A stretch of DNA of 64,000 bases, taken from assembly GCF_009827315.1 (NCBI RefSeq), contig NZ_WTYF01000004.1:682001-746000 (forward strand), in the 5' to 3' direction. Below the pieces are notes generated by a model that worked only from the letters and a program-made list of their open reading frames with translations, ran no database searches and was not told the origin of the DNA. Below, piece by piece: positions 46,954 through 55,893 of the stretch; position 1 is the stretch's first letter; the number at the start of each line of letters is the position of its first letter. A program made the position numbers and the translations under genes. The stretch is from Qipengyuania gaetbuli. Lineage in GTDB: Bacteria > Pseudomonadota > Alphaproteobacteria > Sphingomonadales > Sphingomonadaceae.

Positions 46954-47286
46954 GTGGATCTTCCGCTTGAAATGATGCAGGAAAATGCCGGCCGCGCCGT
47001 TGCGCTGCTGAAGTCGATGGCCAATGAATCTCGCCTGATAATCCTGTGCCAGCTGTCGCAGAAGGAAATGACGGTCGGCGAACTGGCGACCAAGATCCCG
47101 CTCTCGCAATCGGCACTTTCGCAGCACCTGAGCGTCCTGCGGCGCGAGAACCTCGTGAAGACCCGGCGGGAATCGCAGTTCGTCTGGTATTCGATCGACA
47201 GCGAAGACGCGAAGGCCGTGATCGGCACGCTCTACGACCTGTTTTGCGCGCAATGCGAAACGGACGCCGGTCAGGCTTCTGCCTGA
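46954..47286 (+). CDS. bigR: ArsR-family repressor, BigR/SqrR-like (persulfide sensor candidate)
   Basis: A 110-residue winged-helix repressor. The HTH is TVGELATKIPLSQSALSQHLSVLRREN. Cys32 (LILCQL-type position) and Cys98 (LFCAQC) match the two redox cysteines of BigR/SqrR, which form a polysulfide bridge in the presence of persulfides and release DNA; Cys101 is an extra. The start is GTG at 46954, chosen because AAGGAG lies 7 bases upstream; ATG at 46972 is an alternative. Neighbours are the sulfur genes soeA and the pdo operon. No classical metal-binding CxC motif is seen. Confidence 0.85.
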   Translation: MDLPLEMMQENAGRAVALLKSMANESRLIILCQLSQKEMTVGELATKIPLSQSALSQHLSVLRRENLVKTRRESQFVWYSIDSEDAKAVIGTLYDLFCAQCETDAGQASA

Positions 47287-47304
47287 TCCTCGCGCCCACC
47301 CCGC

Positions 47305-49143
47305 TCACATCCGTTTCTCTATCCGGTTGGCGCCGAGGTCCGGCGTCGACATAATGCCGCGTGCAGCGGCATCGGGGGCGAGCGTCCTGAACGCATCGAA
47401 CTGCGTCAGGAAGATCTTGCCGCTCAGCTTGTAGAGGAAGTGGGTCCGCGACAGCCGGTCGGTGACGGGTCCCTTCACTTCGGACAAGTGCATGGTCACC
47501 CCTGCATCGCCCAGCCGCTCGTTGAGCGCCTCCAGTACTTCCAGTCCCGAAGCATCGATGAAATTGACTGCCGAGCACATCAGGACGAGATGTTTCACCT
47601 CCGGATTGTCGGCAATCTCGCTGAGGACAAATTCCTCCAGCCAGCGCGAGTTGAGATAGGTCAGGGATTCGTCGACCCGGATGGTGAGGACCTGCGGATC
47701 GCACAGGACCTTGTGCCGGCGCACATTGCGGAAATGCTCCGTATTGGGGACCTGCCCCACCACCGCCGCGTGCGGCAGCGAGGAATGCCACACGAACAAG
47801 GCAAGGCTGGCGATCACGCCAACCAGCACGCCCGATTCCACCCCGTCCACCAGCGTGACGAGGATCGTGGCAGTGATCGCGATGAAGTCACGCTTGGAAT
47901 AGCGCCACAGCTCGACGGGCTTGTGCAGGTCCACCAGGGTGAGAACCGCCACGATGATCGTCGCCGACAAGGTGGCCAGCGGCAGGTAGAACAGCAGCGG
48001 CGTCAGGAAAACGGTGGCCAGCGCAATGCCGATGGCCGTGAAAGCCCCCGCCGCCGGCGTTGCTGCGCCGGCGTCGAAATTGACGACCGAACGTGAAAAA
48101 CCGCCGGTCACCGGAAAGCCTCCGGACAGCGAGGAAGCCAGATTCGACGTGCCCAGCGCCACCAGCTCTTGGTCGGGATCGATGCGCTGCCTGCGCTTGG
48201 CGGCAAGCGTCTGCGCGACAGACACGGATTCGACGAAGCCGATGATCGAGATGAAGGCGGCTCCGACCAGCAATTCCGACCAGAACCCCGCATCGAAGCT
48301 GGGCAAGGCAAACGGTGGCAGGCCGACCGGGATGTCGCCCACGGTCCTGACACCGCGCTCGTCGAGGCCCAGCAAGGCTACAGCTGCCGTGGTCACGACG
48401 ATCGCGAGCACAGGACCCGCCTTGGTCGCCACCCCCGCTGTTCCTTCCTTGAGGCCAAGCTTCATCAGGGTAGGCTTCAGCCCCTTTCGCACCCATACGA
48501 GAAACGCAGTGGCGCCCGCACCAATCGCCAGAGTGACCTGGTTGGTGTCCCCGATATGCGAGGCAAGCGACAGCACGATTTCGACCAGCGTTTCGCCCTC
48601 TGCCTTCACGCCAAGCAAGTGCTTGAGCTGGCTGGCAGCAATGATGATCCCGCTTGCGGTGATGAAACCGCTGACGACCGGATGCGACAGGAGGTTGGCA
48701 AGGAAGCCGAGCCGTAGCAGGCCCATGGCGGTCAGCATCAGCCCGGAAATCGCTGCCAGCGCGATGGTCGCGGCGAGATATTCGGCCGTACCGCCCGCAG
48801 CGACCTTTCCGGCCACTGCCGCGGTCATGAGAGAGACCACGGCCACCGGCCCGACCGAAAGCGTGCGGCTGGTACCGAAGATGGCATAGGCGATTAGGGG
48901 CAGGATCGAGGCATAGAGCCCGACGACTGGCGGCAGGCCCGCCAGCAGCGCATAGGCGAGGCTCTGCGGGATCAGCATCAGCGTGACGATCACCGCCGCG
49001 ATGAGGTCGTTGGACAGCGTGCCCCTGTCGTAGGTACGCCCCCAGTCGAGGATGGGCAGGTAGCGCTGGGCGTGCTGGCGGGTCAGGCGCATCGCGCCGC
49101 CTGTCAGCGATCCGTTCCCGGTGCCGGGAGCCCTGCTACCCAT
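47305..49143 (-). CDS. SulP-family anion transporter
   Basis: A 612-residue SulP (SLC26) protein: about 12-14 transmembrane segments beginning LSNDLIAAVIVTLMLIPQSLAYALLAGLPP, and a C-terminal cytoplasmic STAS domain with LCSAVNFIDASGLEVLE-type ligand/phosphorylation site. Likely moves sulfate (import or export) in this sulfur context; bicarbonate is another possibility for the family. Start supported by GGAG 7 bases upstream of the ATG. Last gene of the pdo-YeeE-DUF442-SulP run; it converges on bigR. Confidence 0.88.
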   Translation of the reverse strand: MGSRAPGTGNGSLTGGAMRLTRQHAQRYLPILDWGRTYDRGTLSNDLIAAVIVTLMLIPQSLAYALLAGLPPVVGLYASILPLIAYAIFGTSRTLSVGPVAVVSLMTAAVAGKVAAGGTAEYLAATIALAAISGLMLTAMGLLRLGFLANLLSHPVVSGFITASGIIIAASQLKHLLGVKAEGETLVEIVLSLASHIGDTNQVTLAIGAGATAFLVWVRKGLKPTLMKLGLKEGTAGVATKAGPVLAIVVTTAAVALLGLDERGVRTVGDIPVGLPPFALPSFDAGFWSELLVGAAFISIIGFVESVSVAQTLAAKRRQRIDPDQELVALGTSNLASSLSGGFPVTGGFSRSVVNFDAGAATPAAGAFTAIGIALATVFLTPLLFYLPLATLSATIIVAVLTLVDLHKPVELWRYSKRDFIAITATILVTLVDGVESGVLVGVIASLALFVWHSSLPHAAVVGQVPNTEHFRNVRRHKVLCDPQVLTIRVDESLTYLNSRWLEEFVLSEIADNPEVKHLVLMCSAVNFIDASGLEVLEALNERLGDAGVTMHLSEVKGPVTDRLSRTHFLYKLSGKIFLTQFDAFRTLAPDAAARGIMSTPDLGANRIEKRM

Positions 49144-49158
49144 TCAACGCTCCGCCGG

Positions 49159-49566
49159 TCAGAGGTTCGGACGCATCGAGGCGAGGTCGTATCCGGCCTG
49201 CGCTGCGATATCGACCCGCTCGTCCGGCGTCAGCCCGTCCGGGTTTGCCAGCATCCAGAGGATGGTTGAGCGCCGACCGCTGCCGCAATAGGCCAGCACC
49301 TTGCCCTCGGCAGACCCCAAGATGTCGCCTTGGAACCGGACTTTCTCGGGCGTCAGCGTGTCAGGGGTCACGGGGTTATTGTGGAACGCCAGGCCAGCCT
49401 CGCTCGCTGCCGCAGCGATTGCTTCGGCGGAAGGCTGGTCGGGGCTTTCGCCGTCGGGCCGGTTGCAGACGATAGTCGTGAAGCCGGCGTCCTTGGCGGC
49501 ATGCACGTCCTCGGCCGTAATCTGGCCGCGAACGCTCAGGCGATCGGTTAGCTTAGTGGCTTGCAT
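49159..49566 (-). CDS. DUF442/TIGR01244 sulfur-metabolism protein (Blh-type phosphatase fold)
   Basis: A 135-residue protein of the DUF442 (Blh N-domain) family: ADFGTIVCNRPDGE-like core (FTTIVCNRPDGESPDQ), PVTPDTLTPE, and the P-loop-like CGSGRRST resembling protein tyrosine phosphatase HCxxGxR sites. In other bacteria this domain is fused or adjacent to persulfide dioxygenase and is thought to work as a sulfurtransferase. Here it is a separate gene, overlapping the upstream YeeE half by 14 bases. Confidence 0.83.
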   Translation of the reverse strand: MQATKLTDRLSVRGQITAEDVHAAKDAGFTTIVCNRPDGESPDQPSAEAIAAAASEAGLAFHNNPVTPDTLTPEKVRFQGDILGSAEGKVLAYCGSGRRSTILWMLANPDGLTPDERVDIAAQAGYDLASMRPNL

Positions 49567-49999
49567 GGGCAGGTGCCTTTGCTTTCTGGTCGAAGAGCAC
49601 GCGATGCATCAGCATCCCGGCCAGCAGGCTGGCGCAGAACACCACTGCCTCGAGCGGGGCGATGGCGAGGCTTGCGAAGCCAGGCCCCGGACAGAGGCCG
49701 GCAAGGCCCCAGCCCACACCGAAAAGGGTCGCGCCGCCCACCAGCTGCGGGGTCAGGTCGGTCCTGTCAGGAAGCGAGAACTTGGGCGCGAACACCGGAT
49801 GAGCCATCCGGGGCACGAAACGCCATGCGATGCCCATGACCAGCACTGCGCCGCCCATGACGAAGGCCAGCGTCGGGTCCCACGCACCGAAGATGTCGAG
49901 GAACCCGCGGATGCGTGCAGGGTCGGTCATGCCGCCAAGCGCGAGGCCCGCGCCGAACAGGGTGCCAGAAACCAGGGGGGGTAGATGGGTCCGGATCAT
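49553..49999 (-). CDS. YeeE/YedE sulfur transporter, second half-size protein
   Basis: A 148-residue membrane protein with about four hydrophobic segments and the pore signature GVGWGLAGLCPGPGFASLA, whose Cys is thought to relay sulfur species. YeeE/YedE (TsuA-like) proteins transport thiosulfate or polysulfides; here the function is split over two small genes. The start at 49999 overlaps the first half's stop (TAATG type, sharing one base). Confidence 0.85.
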   Translation of the reverse strand: MIRTHLPPLVSGTLFGAGLALGGMTDPARIRGFLDIFGAWDPTLAFVMGGAVLVMGIAWRFVPRMAHPVFAPKFSLPDRTDLTPQLVGGATLFGVGWGLAGLCPGPGFASLAIAPLEAVVFCASLLAGMLMHRVLFDQKAKAPAHASH

Positions 50000-50430
50000 T
50001 ACAGAGCTCCCATTACGGCCACGGTCGCGATACCCGCGATCATGAAGGTTGCCGTCGCCACGAGCGAGCGCTGCGACAGGCGGCTGACACCGCAAACACC
50101 ATGGCCGCTGGTGCAACCACTGCCGAGACGCGCGCCGAAACCGACGAGCACACCGGCAACAGCGAGCAGTGGCAGGGGCACGAATTCTGGCTCGAACCCA
50201 CCCTTCAACGTTGCCACCAGAAACGCGCCGAGCGGCAGGCCGATGACGAAGGTCCAGGCGCTCGACCAGGACATCCCGCTGTCGTTGATGCCGAATGCTC
50301 GTCCGACAATGCCGGACACGCCGGTAACACGACCCGCGCCGAGCAGCATCAGCGCTGCAGCGAGGCCGATGAGCAGCCCGCCAGCCAGGCCGGCGAGCGG
50401 GGCTGCTTCAGGGAAGCCGGGAAGCATCAT
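49999..50430 (-). CDS. YeeE/YedE sulfur transporter, first half-size protein
   Basis: A 143-residue membrane protein with four to five hydrophobic segments and the hallmark GFGARLGSGCTSGHGVCGVSRLS, including the conserved cysteines. Together with the second half it would form a full YeeE/YedE sulfur-compound channel. Starts at the ATG at 50430 overlapping the persulfide dioxygenase stop; a second ATG follows directly. Confidence 0.87.
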   Translation of the reverse strand: MMLPGFPEAAPLAGLAGGLLIGLAAALMLLGAGRVTGVSGIVGRAFGINDSGMSWSSAWTFVIGLPLGAFLVATLKGGFEPEFVPLPLLAVAGVLVGFGARLGSGCTSGHGVCGVSRLSQRSLVATATFMIAGIATVAVMGAL

Positions 50431-51359
50431 ACCGCATTCACCGGGATCTTGATGTAGCTCACGCCATTATCCTCCGGTTCGGGCAGGCGCCCGCCGCGAA
50501 TGTTCACCTGCACGCTGGGCATGATGAGCTTGGGCATGGCGAGCGTCTTGTCACGCGCAGTACGCATCTCGACAAATTCGTCCTCGCTTGTGCCTTCCTT
50601 GACGTGCACGTTCTCTCGCTTCTGCTGGCCGACCGTGGTTTCCCAGGCATATTCGTCGCGGCCGGGTGCCTTGTAGTCGTGGCAAAGGAACAGGCGCGTG
50701 TCCTCGGGCAGCGACAGGAGCCGCTTGATGGACTGGTACAGCTGGCGCGCGTCGCCGCCGGGAAAGTCCGCACGGGCAGTCCCGAAGTCGGGCATGAAGA
50801 TGGTGTCGCCGACAAATGCGGCATCGCCGATGATGAAGGCCATGTCCGCCGGCGTGTGACCGGGAACATGCAGCGCAATGCCCTCAAGCGTGCCGAGCTT
50901 GAAGGTCTCGCCGTCATCGAACAGATGATCGAACTGCGAACCGTCGCGCTGGAATTCGGTGCCTGCATTGAACAGCTTGCCGAAGACTTCCTGCACGCGA
51001 ATGATCTCCCGCCCGATGGCGAGCCTGCCGCCGAGCTTTTCCTGCAGATAGGGCGCTGCCGAGATGTGATCGGCATGGGCGTGCGTTTCGATCAGCCAGG
51101 TCACGGTGAGATCGTTCTTGGTGACATATTCGATGATGAGGTCCGCCGAACCGTTCGAAGTCCGGCCTGCAGCGGCATCGTAGTCGAGCACCGAGTCGAT
51201 GATCGCCGCCTCGTTGGTGGCGGGATCGTGGACGACGTAGCTGATCGTATTGGTCGCTTCGTCGAAGAACCCAGCGATCGAAGGCTTCAGCGCCTTGTCG
51301 TCGAGCGCGCGCCGGATCTGGGTCGTGGCGTTTTTCATAGCGGTATCGTGGGTAGACAT
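50427..51359 (-). CDS. MBL-fold persulfide dioxygenase-type protein (Blh/ETHE1-like)
   Basis: A 310-residue metallo-beta-lactamase fold protein. The metal motif THAHADH is at about residues 92-98 (HxHxDH); GHTPADMAF and CHDY supply further ligands. This is the layout of ETHE1/Blh persulfide dioxygenases, which oxidise glutathione persulfide to sulfite and glutathione using iron. The sulfite would then be oxidised by SoeABC. The ORF opens further upstream, but the ATG at 51359 gives the conserved start. First gene of a five-gene run ending with SulP. Confidence 0.88.
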   Translation of the reverse strand: MSTHDTAMKNATTQIRRALDDKALKPSIAGFFDEATNTISYVVHDPATNEAAIIDSVLDYDAAAGRTSNGSADLIIEYVTKNDLTVTWLIETHAHADHISAAPYLQEKLGGRLAIGREIIRVQEVFGKLFNAGTEFQRDGSQFDHLFDDGETFKLGTLEGIALHVPGHTPADMAFIIGDAAFVGDTIFMPDFGTARADFPGGDARQLYQSIKRLLSLPEDTRLFLCHDYKAPGRDEYAWETTVGQQKRENVHVKEGTSEDEFVEMRTARDKTLAMPKLIMPSVQVNIRGGRLPEPEDNGVSYIKIPVNAV

Positions 51360-51373
51360 GGTCTCTAGCTCCC

Positions 51374-51395
51374 TAATATGAGCATTATCTAATAT
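51374..51395. promoter_or_regulatory. AT-rich direct repeat TAATAT upstream of pdo, candidate ArsR/BigR operator
   Basis: TAATAT at 51374-51379 and 51390-51395, separated by ten bases that include ATTATC, form an AT-rich island in GC-rich DNA 15-36 bases upstream of the persulfide dioxygenase ATG. BigR-type repressors use AT-rich sites of this kind. Binding is inferred. Confidence 0.45.
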
Positions 51396-51539
51396 ACTCC
51401 GCGGGGATGTCAATGTTCCCGGGAAAACTCCTTCGCCAATAAGGGTGGTGGTCAGCGGGTCGAGCGCAGGACTTGCCGAATTTCCGGTCTTGCGCCAGCT
51501 TCCGGTCAGGGGTCGATGAATTCGAGAGGAGGACACAGG

Positions 51540-52025
51540 GTGGGTGTCAGAAACTTTGGCGCGATCATGGCATCTGCGATGCTGGTCTTCCCGGCGCAGC
51601 TTCATGCGAAACCTTCAGCCGATGTGCCGGCGCAGTTGCAGACCAAGATAGACGAGGCCGCCTCGGTTTGCGCGGAACTGGACGGCGGCAAATTCGCCAT
51701 GGAAGACGCTGCGATCCAGCGGGTCGACCTCGACGGTGACGGCGACGAGGACTGGGCGCTGAACGAATCGGGCTTCGCCTGTTCCACCGCTGCCTCGATG
51801 TATGGAGGCACCGGCGGAACGATGGCGCACTTCCTTGTAGACGGCACCCTCGCTTCCATGCTGACCCGTGGTTGGGGCATGGCGAAGCTGGGTCCGCATG
51901 CGGTGTTGCTGGCAGACGTTCACGGATCGCAGTGCGACGGGATCAACCCGACTCCTTGCGTCACCGCCAGCGTGTGGGATGCCGAAAGCAAGACCTGGCG
52001 ATCGACCGGCGCGAGCTGGGAGTAA
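51540..52025 (+). CDS. Secreted hypothetical protein
   Basis: A 161-residue protein with a signal peptide ending QLHA. The mature part contains an Asp/Gly-rich DLDGDGDEDWAL loop, like a calcium-binding or FG-GAP-type element, and three cysteines. Start taken at a GTG because AGGAGG lies 7 bases upstream; an ATG at 51516 is an alternative that would add eight residues. Family unknown. Confidence 0.7.
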   Translation: MGVRNFGAIMASAMLVFPAQLHAKPSADVPAQLQTKIDEAASVCAELDGGKFAMEDAAIQRVDLDGDGDEDWALNESGFACSTAASMYGGTGGTMAHFLVDGTLASMLTRGWGMAKLGPHAVLLADVHGSQCDGINPTPCVTASVWDAESKTWRSTGASWE

Positions 52026-52193
52026 CTCCCGACCCTTGCGATTTCGGCCGGGTTGGCTGGCGCTTCTTGCTCCTCAAAAAGCCGCACGATACATGATCGA
52101 AAGTCAGTTGCGGCCATCCGGGGGGAATGGAATGCCGAGAAAATCGAACCTGCAAGCGGACAGGATCCTGACGCAGTCCATCGCCACCGGCGC

Positions 52194-52724
52194 ATGGAAT
52201 ATGTCTCCTTCATCGCTCAGGTCGTCTCGACAGCCGCGCTTATTGTTTCGCTGATGTTTGTCGCTTTCCAGATCTCGGAAGGCACCAAGATTGCGAGCCG
52301 CGAGGAATCGAATGCGAGCATGTCCCAGTGGTCGAAGTTTCGCAGCTCGATTTACGAGAGCCGCGAGACGGCAGAAGTCTTCCGCTTCGGACTGGACGGT
52401 TCCCGGGAGCTCGATCCTACCGACCAGATGCGCTTTGACTACATGATGCGCGAACACGCCTGGGCGACGTTCCAGCTGTGGGATCGCGCCGAGGAAGGGC
52501 TGGTCCCGGCAAGGCACTTCGATCTCGGGGCCGGCCCGGATTTCCTGCGGATCATCTGCACGCCGGGAGGGAGCAAAACCTGGGCCAGGATAAGGTCCGA
52601 ATTGCCCGAGGCCTACGTGAACGACCTCGAAGCCTTGGCGGACCCGTCAGCCAGGACCGGAGGCACCAGCTGCCAGGCAATGTTGGCGGCGACCAGCTCG
52701 CCCGAAGCGACGGAGGTGCGGTAG
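52194..52724 (+). CDS. Single-span membrane protein, hypothetical
   Basis: A 176-residue protein: MEYVSFIAQVVSTAALIVSLMFVAFQ gives one N-terminal transmembrane helix and the rest is a helical, charged cytoplasmic domain with RFDYMMREHAWATFQLWDRAEEG, resembling small DUF6082-like proteins (from recall, weak). The start is the ATG directly before the hydrophobic segment; an earlier in-frame start at 52053 is possible but gives an unusual leader. No link to neighbours is seen. Confidence 0.6.
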   Translation: MEYVSFIAQVVSTAALIVSLMFVAFQISEGTKIASREESNASMSQWSKFRSSIYESRETAEVFRFGLDGSRELDPTDQMRFDYMMREHAWATFQLWDRAEEGLVPARHFDLGAGPDFLRIICTPGGSKTWARIRSELPEAYVNDLEALADPSARTGGTSCQAMLAATSSPEATEVR

Positions 52725-52765
52725 CGGCTGGAGAGCTCGCCCCCCTAGGTCGCATATCTCGCGCG

Positions 52766-53896
52766 CTACTCCTGGTGCGCTTCCTGGTAGTGGCGCTTCA
52801 ACCAGTCGGCTCCGTAGTCATTCGACGGGTCGCGCATGATCGAATGCACGTGATTATGCGCTCCGTCGCCGGACGGTTCACGGACATAGTCGATCAGCAC
52901 TGACGGGCCCTGCACTCTGAACATATAGCGGCCTCTCGGCTGGTCGGTCGGCCCCCACCAGGCAAATCGCAATGTGTCCGGACCGTCGGCTTCGATCGAA
53001 GCGCGTTGCCGCGCGGCCGCCTCATTCGACGCATCGCCGAGATATTCGTCGAGCAGGCCGTTAAGCAGTTGGCGCTGGACCGGATTGAGGTCCGAGGCCT
53101 TTATGCCGAAGGACTGCTGGTGGCTTTCCTGTTTACCCGGCCCGGCAAAGACAGCGCCATCCACCTCTGCCGCCACAACGGCCTGCACCAGTTGATCGTC
53201 GTCGAGCGATCCGAGCAAGGCTAACGCCCTGTCGGATTCATGCTGGAGCAGTTGCCAGCCTGCGTAGCGGCCCTCCTGGACAATTTGCGGATTGGCACCG
53301 AGAAACATCGGCGTGAACGCGATCTTGCCGCCGGACACGGTGAAGTTGACGGCGAAATGATGTCCCGTAACCAGCCAACCCCAATCCTCCTCCCGGGGAT
53401 CGCCGAACACGGAGACGAAATACTTCTCGCTGTCGTAATTGTCGGCAAAACCGAGCGCCTGCGCCTTGCGCGGATCGCTGTCCGGCATAGCCCCCACCAT
53501 CGCGTCGAACATCGCACGCAGCACGTCCTCGTGCCACATGATCGTCGCCGACTTGAGGTAGCCCTGGCTGGATAGTGCCGACGCCATCATGGCGTGGAGC
53601 GCGCGGCGCTGTTCGGGCGACATTTCCGCTACGACCAGTCCTGACCTCGGCGCCATGCTGACAGGCAGGTTGGACCAGCTTGTCCTGGTGGCATTGTCGT
53701 CCAGCGTGCTGCTCGCCTTTTCGCGTTGTTCGTCAGTCAGCGTGCCGAGGAATGCCAGCGTGGCTCCCTGCATGTTTGCGACCCGCATCGCTTCCAGTTC
53801 AGGGACAACCGGTTCGTGAGCCCGCGCCTGCATCGCAGGTAAGGCCAAGGCAGTAACAGCAACGGCATGAAACACGGATCGCGCGAAAGCACTCAT
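52766..53896 (-). CDS. DUF3500 family secreted protein
   Basis: A 376-residue protein with a signal peptide ending MQARA, then a DUF3500-like body: FLGTLTDEQREKASSTLDD, RALHAMMASALSSQGYLKSATIM, DYDSEKYFVSVFGDP, WGWLVTGHHFAVNFTV and HVHSIMRDPSNDYGADWL are typical. Function of DUF3500 is unknown; the conserved His and Asp residues hint at an enzyme. ATG at 53896 chosen because GGGGGAGA precedes it; TTG at 53902 is an alternative. Confidence 0.83.
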   Translation of the reverse strand: MSAFARSVFHAVAVTALALPAMQARAHEPVVPELEAMRVANMQGATLAFLGTLTDEQREKASSTLDDNATRTSWSNLPVSMAPRSGLVVAEMSPEQRRALHAMMASALSSQGYLKSATIMWHEDVLRAMFDAMVGAMPDSDPRKAQALGFADNYDSEKYFVSVFGDPREEDWGWLVTGHHFAVNFTVSGGKIAFTPMFLGANPQIVQEGRYAGWQLLQHESDRALALLGSLDDDQLVQAVVAAEVDGAVFAGPGKQESHQQSFGIKASDLNPVQRQLLNGLLDEYLGDASNEAAARQRASIEADGPDTLRFAWWGPTDQPRGRYMFRVQGPSVLIDYVREPSGDGAHNHVHSIMRDPSNDYGADWLKRHYQEAHQE

Positions 53897-53982
53897 AACC
53901 AATCTCCCCCGGACCCGAGCGAAGACTATGACAGTCGAGCGCCAAGCACAAATCTTGAGGACATCCGGTGGCGGAGGAATAG

Positions 53983-54915
53983 CTAGCCAGCCATTCCTGC
54001 CTGGCTCCCGCGTTCAAGCCACTGCCTGAAATCCTGCGGCAATTTGGCCATCGCTTCCTCGTAAAGCGCGAGGTCTTCCTCATCCAGTACGCCAACCCAG
54101 CGCCGGTTGGTGCCCTTGTGGATGAAAGTATCCGCCCCTCCCTCGAAGGCGAAGGAGATACCCTCGCCCACCACCTTGGACGGGTTCTTCTTGACCTCTT
54201 CGAAAGTGCAACGGCGAATGACGTCCGGCCAGTCTTCCTCCGCCACGTCGATGTCCAGATACGCGGCAATGCGCCTCATCTCGCCATCGAGATCGGCCCG
54301 CAGATCGTTGAAGTGGACCATCAGGATATTGTCCATCTCGCGATGGTTCCAGAAGGTGAGCGCGTAGCTCAGATGCGACCAATAGGGGTAGCCGCCGATC
54401 TCCCAGTCGAACCAGCTTCGGGTGATCCAGTCCCTCCACATCTCCTTGATATCGCCGCCGAAACGCGGGAACTCGTCGCCTACTCTGCCGGGTGTCGAAT
54501 TCGCCGCCATGTAGAACGCTTCGGTGTGGTTTCCCCAATGGTTGAGGAGCGACATAAAGACGTCCCGTGGATCACGGCTGACGCAGATGTACTTGGCTTC
54601 GGGGAAATAGGGCAGGCCATCGAGCGGGGTATGCGTCTTGATGAACCGCCGGTGTTCCTGCGCCTCCAGCTGGCCGAGCGTCAGTTCAAGCGGGAAGAGC
54701 CTGAAATCCAGCCAGGGCGACAAATCGGATGCAGGCGCCGGCATGTCGTCGTGCGGAAACAGGAGGTTGGCGACGATCGTCTGCATCAGCGTCGTCCCGG
54801 CCTTGTAGGACGTTGCGATGATGATGTCGTTGTCGCGGGGTTTGAACCAATTCCACCTGGTCGAATCCAGGTGATGGTTCTGATAGATGCGCGTCTTCGC
54901 TGGTTGATTTGCCAA
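53983..54915 (-). CDS. Sulfotransferase (PF00685-like)
   Basis: A 310-residue PAPS-dependent sulfotransferase: the 5'-phosphosulfate loop IATSYKAGTTLMQTI (about residues 33-47), a conserved FIKTHTPLDGLPY catalytic His region, and the 3'-phosphate site VSRDPRDVFMSLLNH. The substrate is unknown; aryl or alkyl alcohols are typical. The start is TTG, supported by GGGAGGAGG 5 bases upstream. Minus strand next to DUF3500. Confidence 0.9.
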   Translation of the reverse strand: MANQPAKTRIYQNHHLDSTRWNWFKPRDNDIIIATSYKAGTTLMQTIVANLLFPHDDMPAPASDLSPWLDFRLFPLELTLGQLEAQEHRRFIKTHTPLDGLPYFPEAKYICVSRDPRDVFMSLLNHWGNHTEAFYMAANSTPGRVGDEFPRFGGDIKEMWRDWITRSWFDWEIGGYPYWSHLSYALTFWNHREMDNILMVHFNDLRADLDGEMRRIAAYLDIDVAEEDWPDVIRRCTFEEVKKNPSKVVGEGISFAFEGGADTFIHKGTNRRWVGVLDEEDLALYEEAMAKLPQDFRQWLERGSQAGMAG

Positions 54916-55170
54916 TAGAGCCTCCTCCCAGCGACCCTGACGGGTTGGCTACACCTGCCGGTCGCATCTTGGCAAGAAGTGGCGTGTGACCGCGGATTTC
55001 TGGGAAATCGTAGCGGAGGGAGGCTCGCCGCCCCGACCTTCGAATTTGATCGATTGATTGGCATGACCGGCAACAATTGCCTCGGCGACGCGTGTTACAA
55101 CCCAACTCGGACACGCTTCTGTGTTGTCTGCAATGATGTTAGGTCTGTCCAAAATCGGGGGGGACGGGGA

Positions 55171-55893
55171 ATGGGCAAGGTAACTCCTGGCCGCAGATCG
55201 AGCGGCTTCTTCGCGACAAGCGCACTTTTGATTGCCGCTCTGGTTCTGCTGAGTTTTCCCGCCACCTACTTCATTCCCCTGGCAACAGGCAGCAATCAAT
55301 TCACGCTTTTGCGCCACCTGCACGGGTTGGCGTTCTTCGCCTGGGTTGGGCTCTTCGTGGTGCAAACGCAGCTGGTAAGAACAGGCAAAGTGAAGCTGCA
55401 CCGCGAACTCGGCATGGCAGGGGTCGCGCTTGCCGGAGCGATGTTGCCGCTCGGCATATGGCAGACTGTGCAAGCGGCAGCCGAACGACAGGCCCGCGGC
55501 GTTGAACAGCCGTTCGAATATGCGATCTACAACTTGGTCGATATCACGGTTTTTTGCATCGCGTTTGCCTGGGCCATCTTCGAAGCGACGCGGCGAGTTG
55601 AGTGGCATCGGCGGCTCATATTCGTGGCATTTCTGAACCTTTTCGCCCCAGCCTTTTCACGAATTAGCTGGATGACCGTGATCCCTTTTCCATGGTCGGA
55701 CATGATACCGGCATTGGTAGGCGATGCAGTTCTGATCGCGCTTGCCATCTACGACAAGCGCAAGCTGGGCCGGATCCACCCTGTGACCCTCGGGGCCATG
55801 GCGATCCTGATCCCGCTGCATGCAGTTTCGCCGCTCATCGCCCGCACGGACTGGTGGAATTCCCTTGCGCCGCTGCTGTTCGGATTCTGGTAG
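55171..55893 (+). CDS. Multi-span membrane protein, hypothetical
   Basis: A 240-residue protein with about seven hydrophobic segments: a Sec-type N-terminal segment, LRHLHGLAFFAWVGLFVVQTQLV with conserved His residues, and WHRRLIFVAFLNLFAPAFSRISW. The paired His residues in adjacent helices could bind heme or metal. Family not named. The ATG at 55171 follows a G-rich stretch. It reads as native-composition DNA, unlike the following 8 kb. Confidence 0.7.
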   Translation: MGKVTPGRRSSGFFATSALLIAALVLLSFPATYFIPLATGSNQFTLLRHLHGLAFFAWVGLFVVQTQLVRTGKVKLHRELGMAGVALAGAMLPLGIWQTVQAAAERQARGVEQPFEYAIYNLVDITVFCIAFAWAIFEATRRVEWHRRLIFVAFLNLFAPAFSRISWMTVIPFPWSDMIPALVGDAVLIALAIYDKRKLGRIHPVTLGAMAILIPLHAVSPLIARTDWWNSLAPLLFGFW

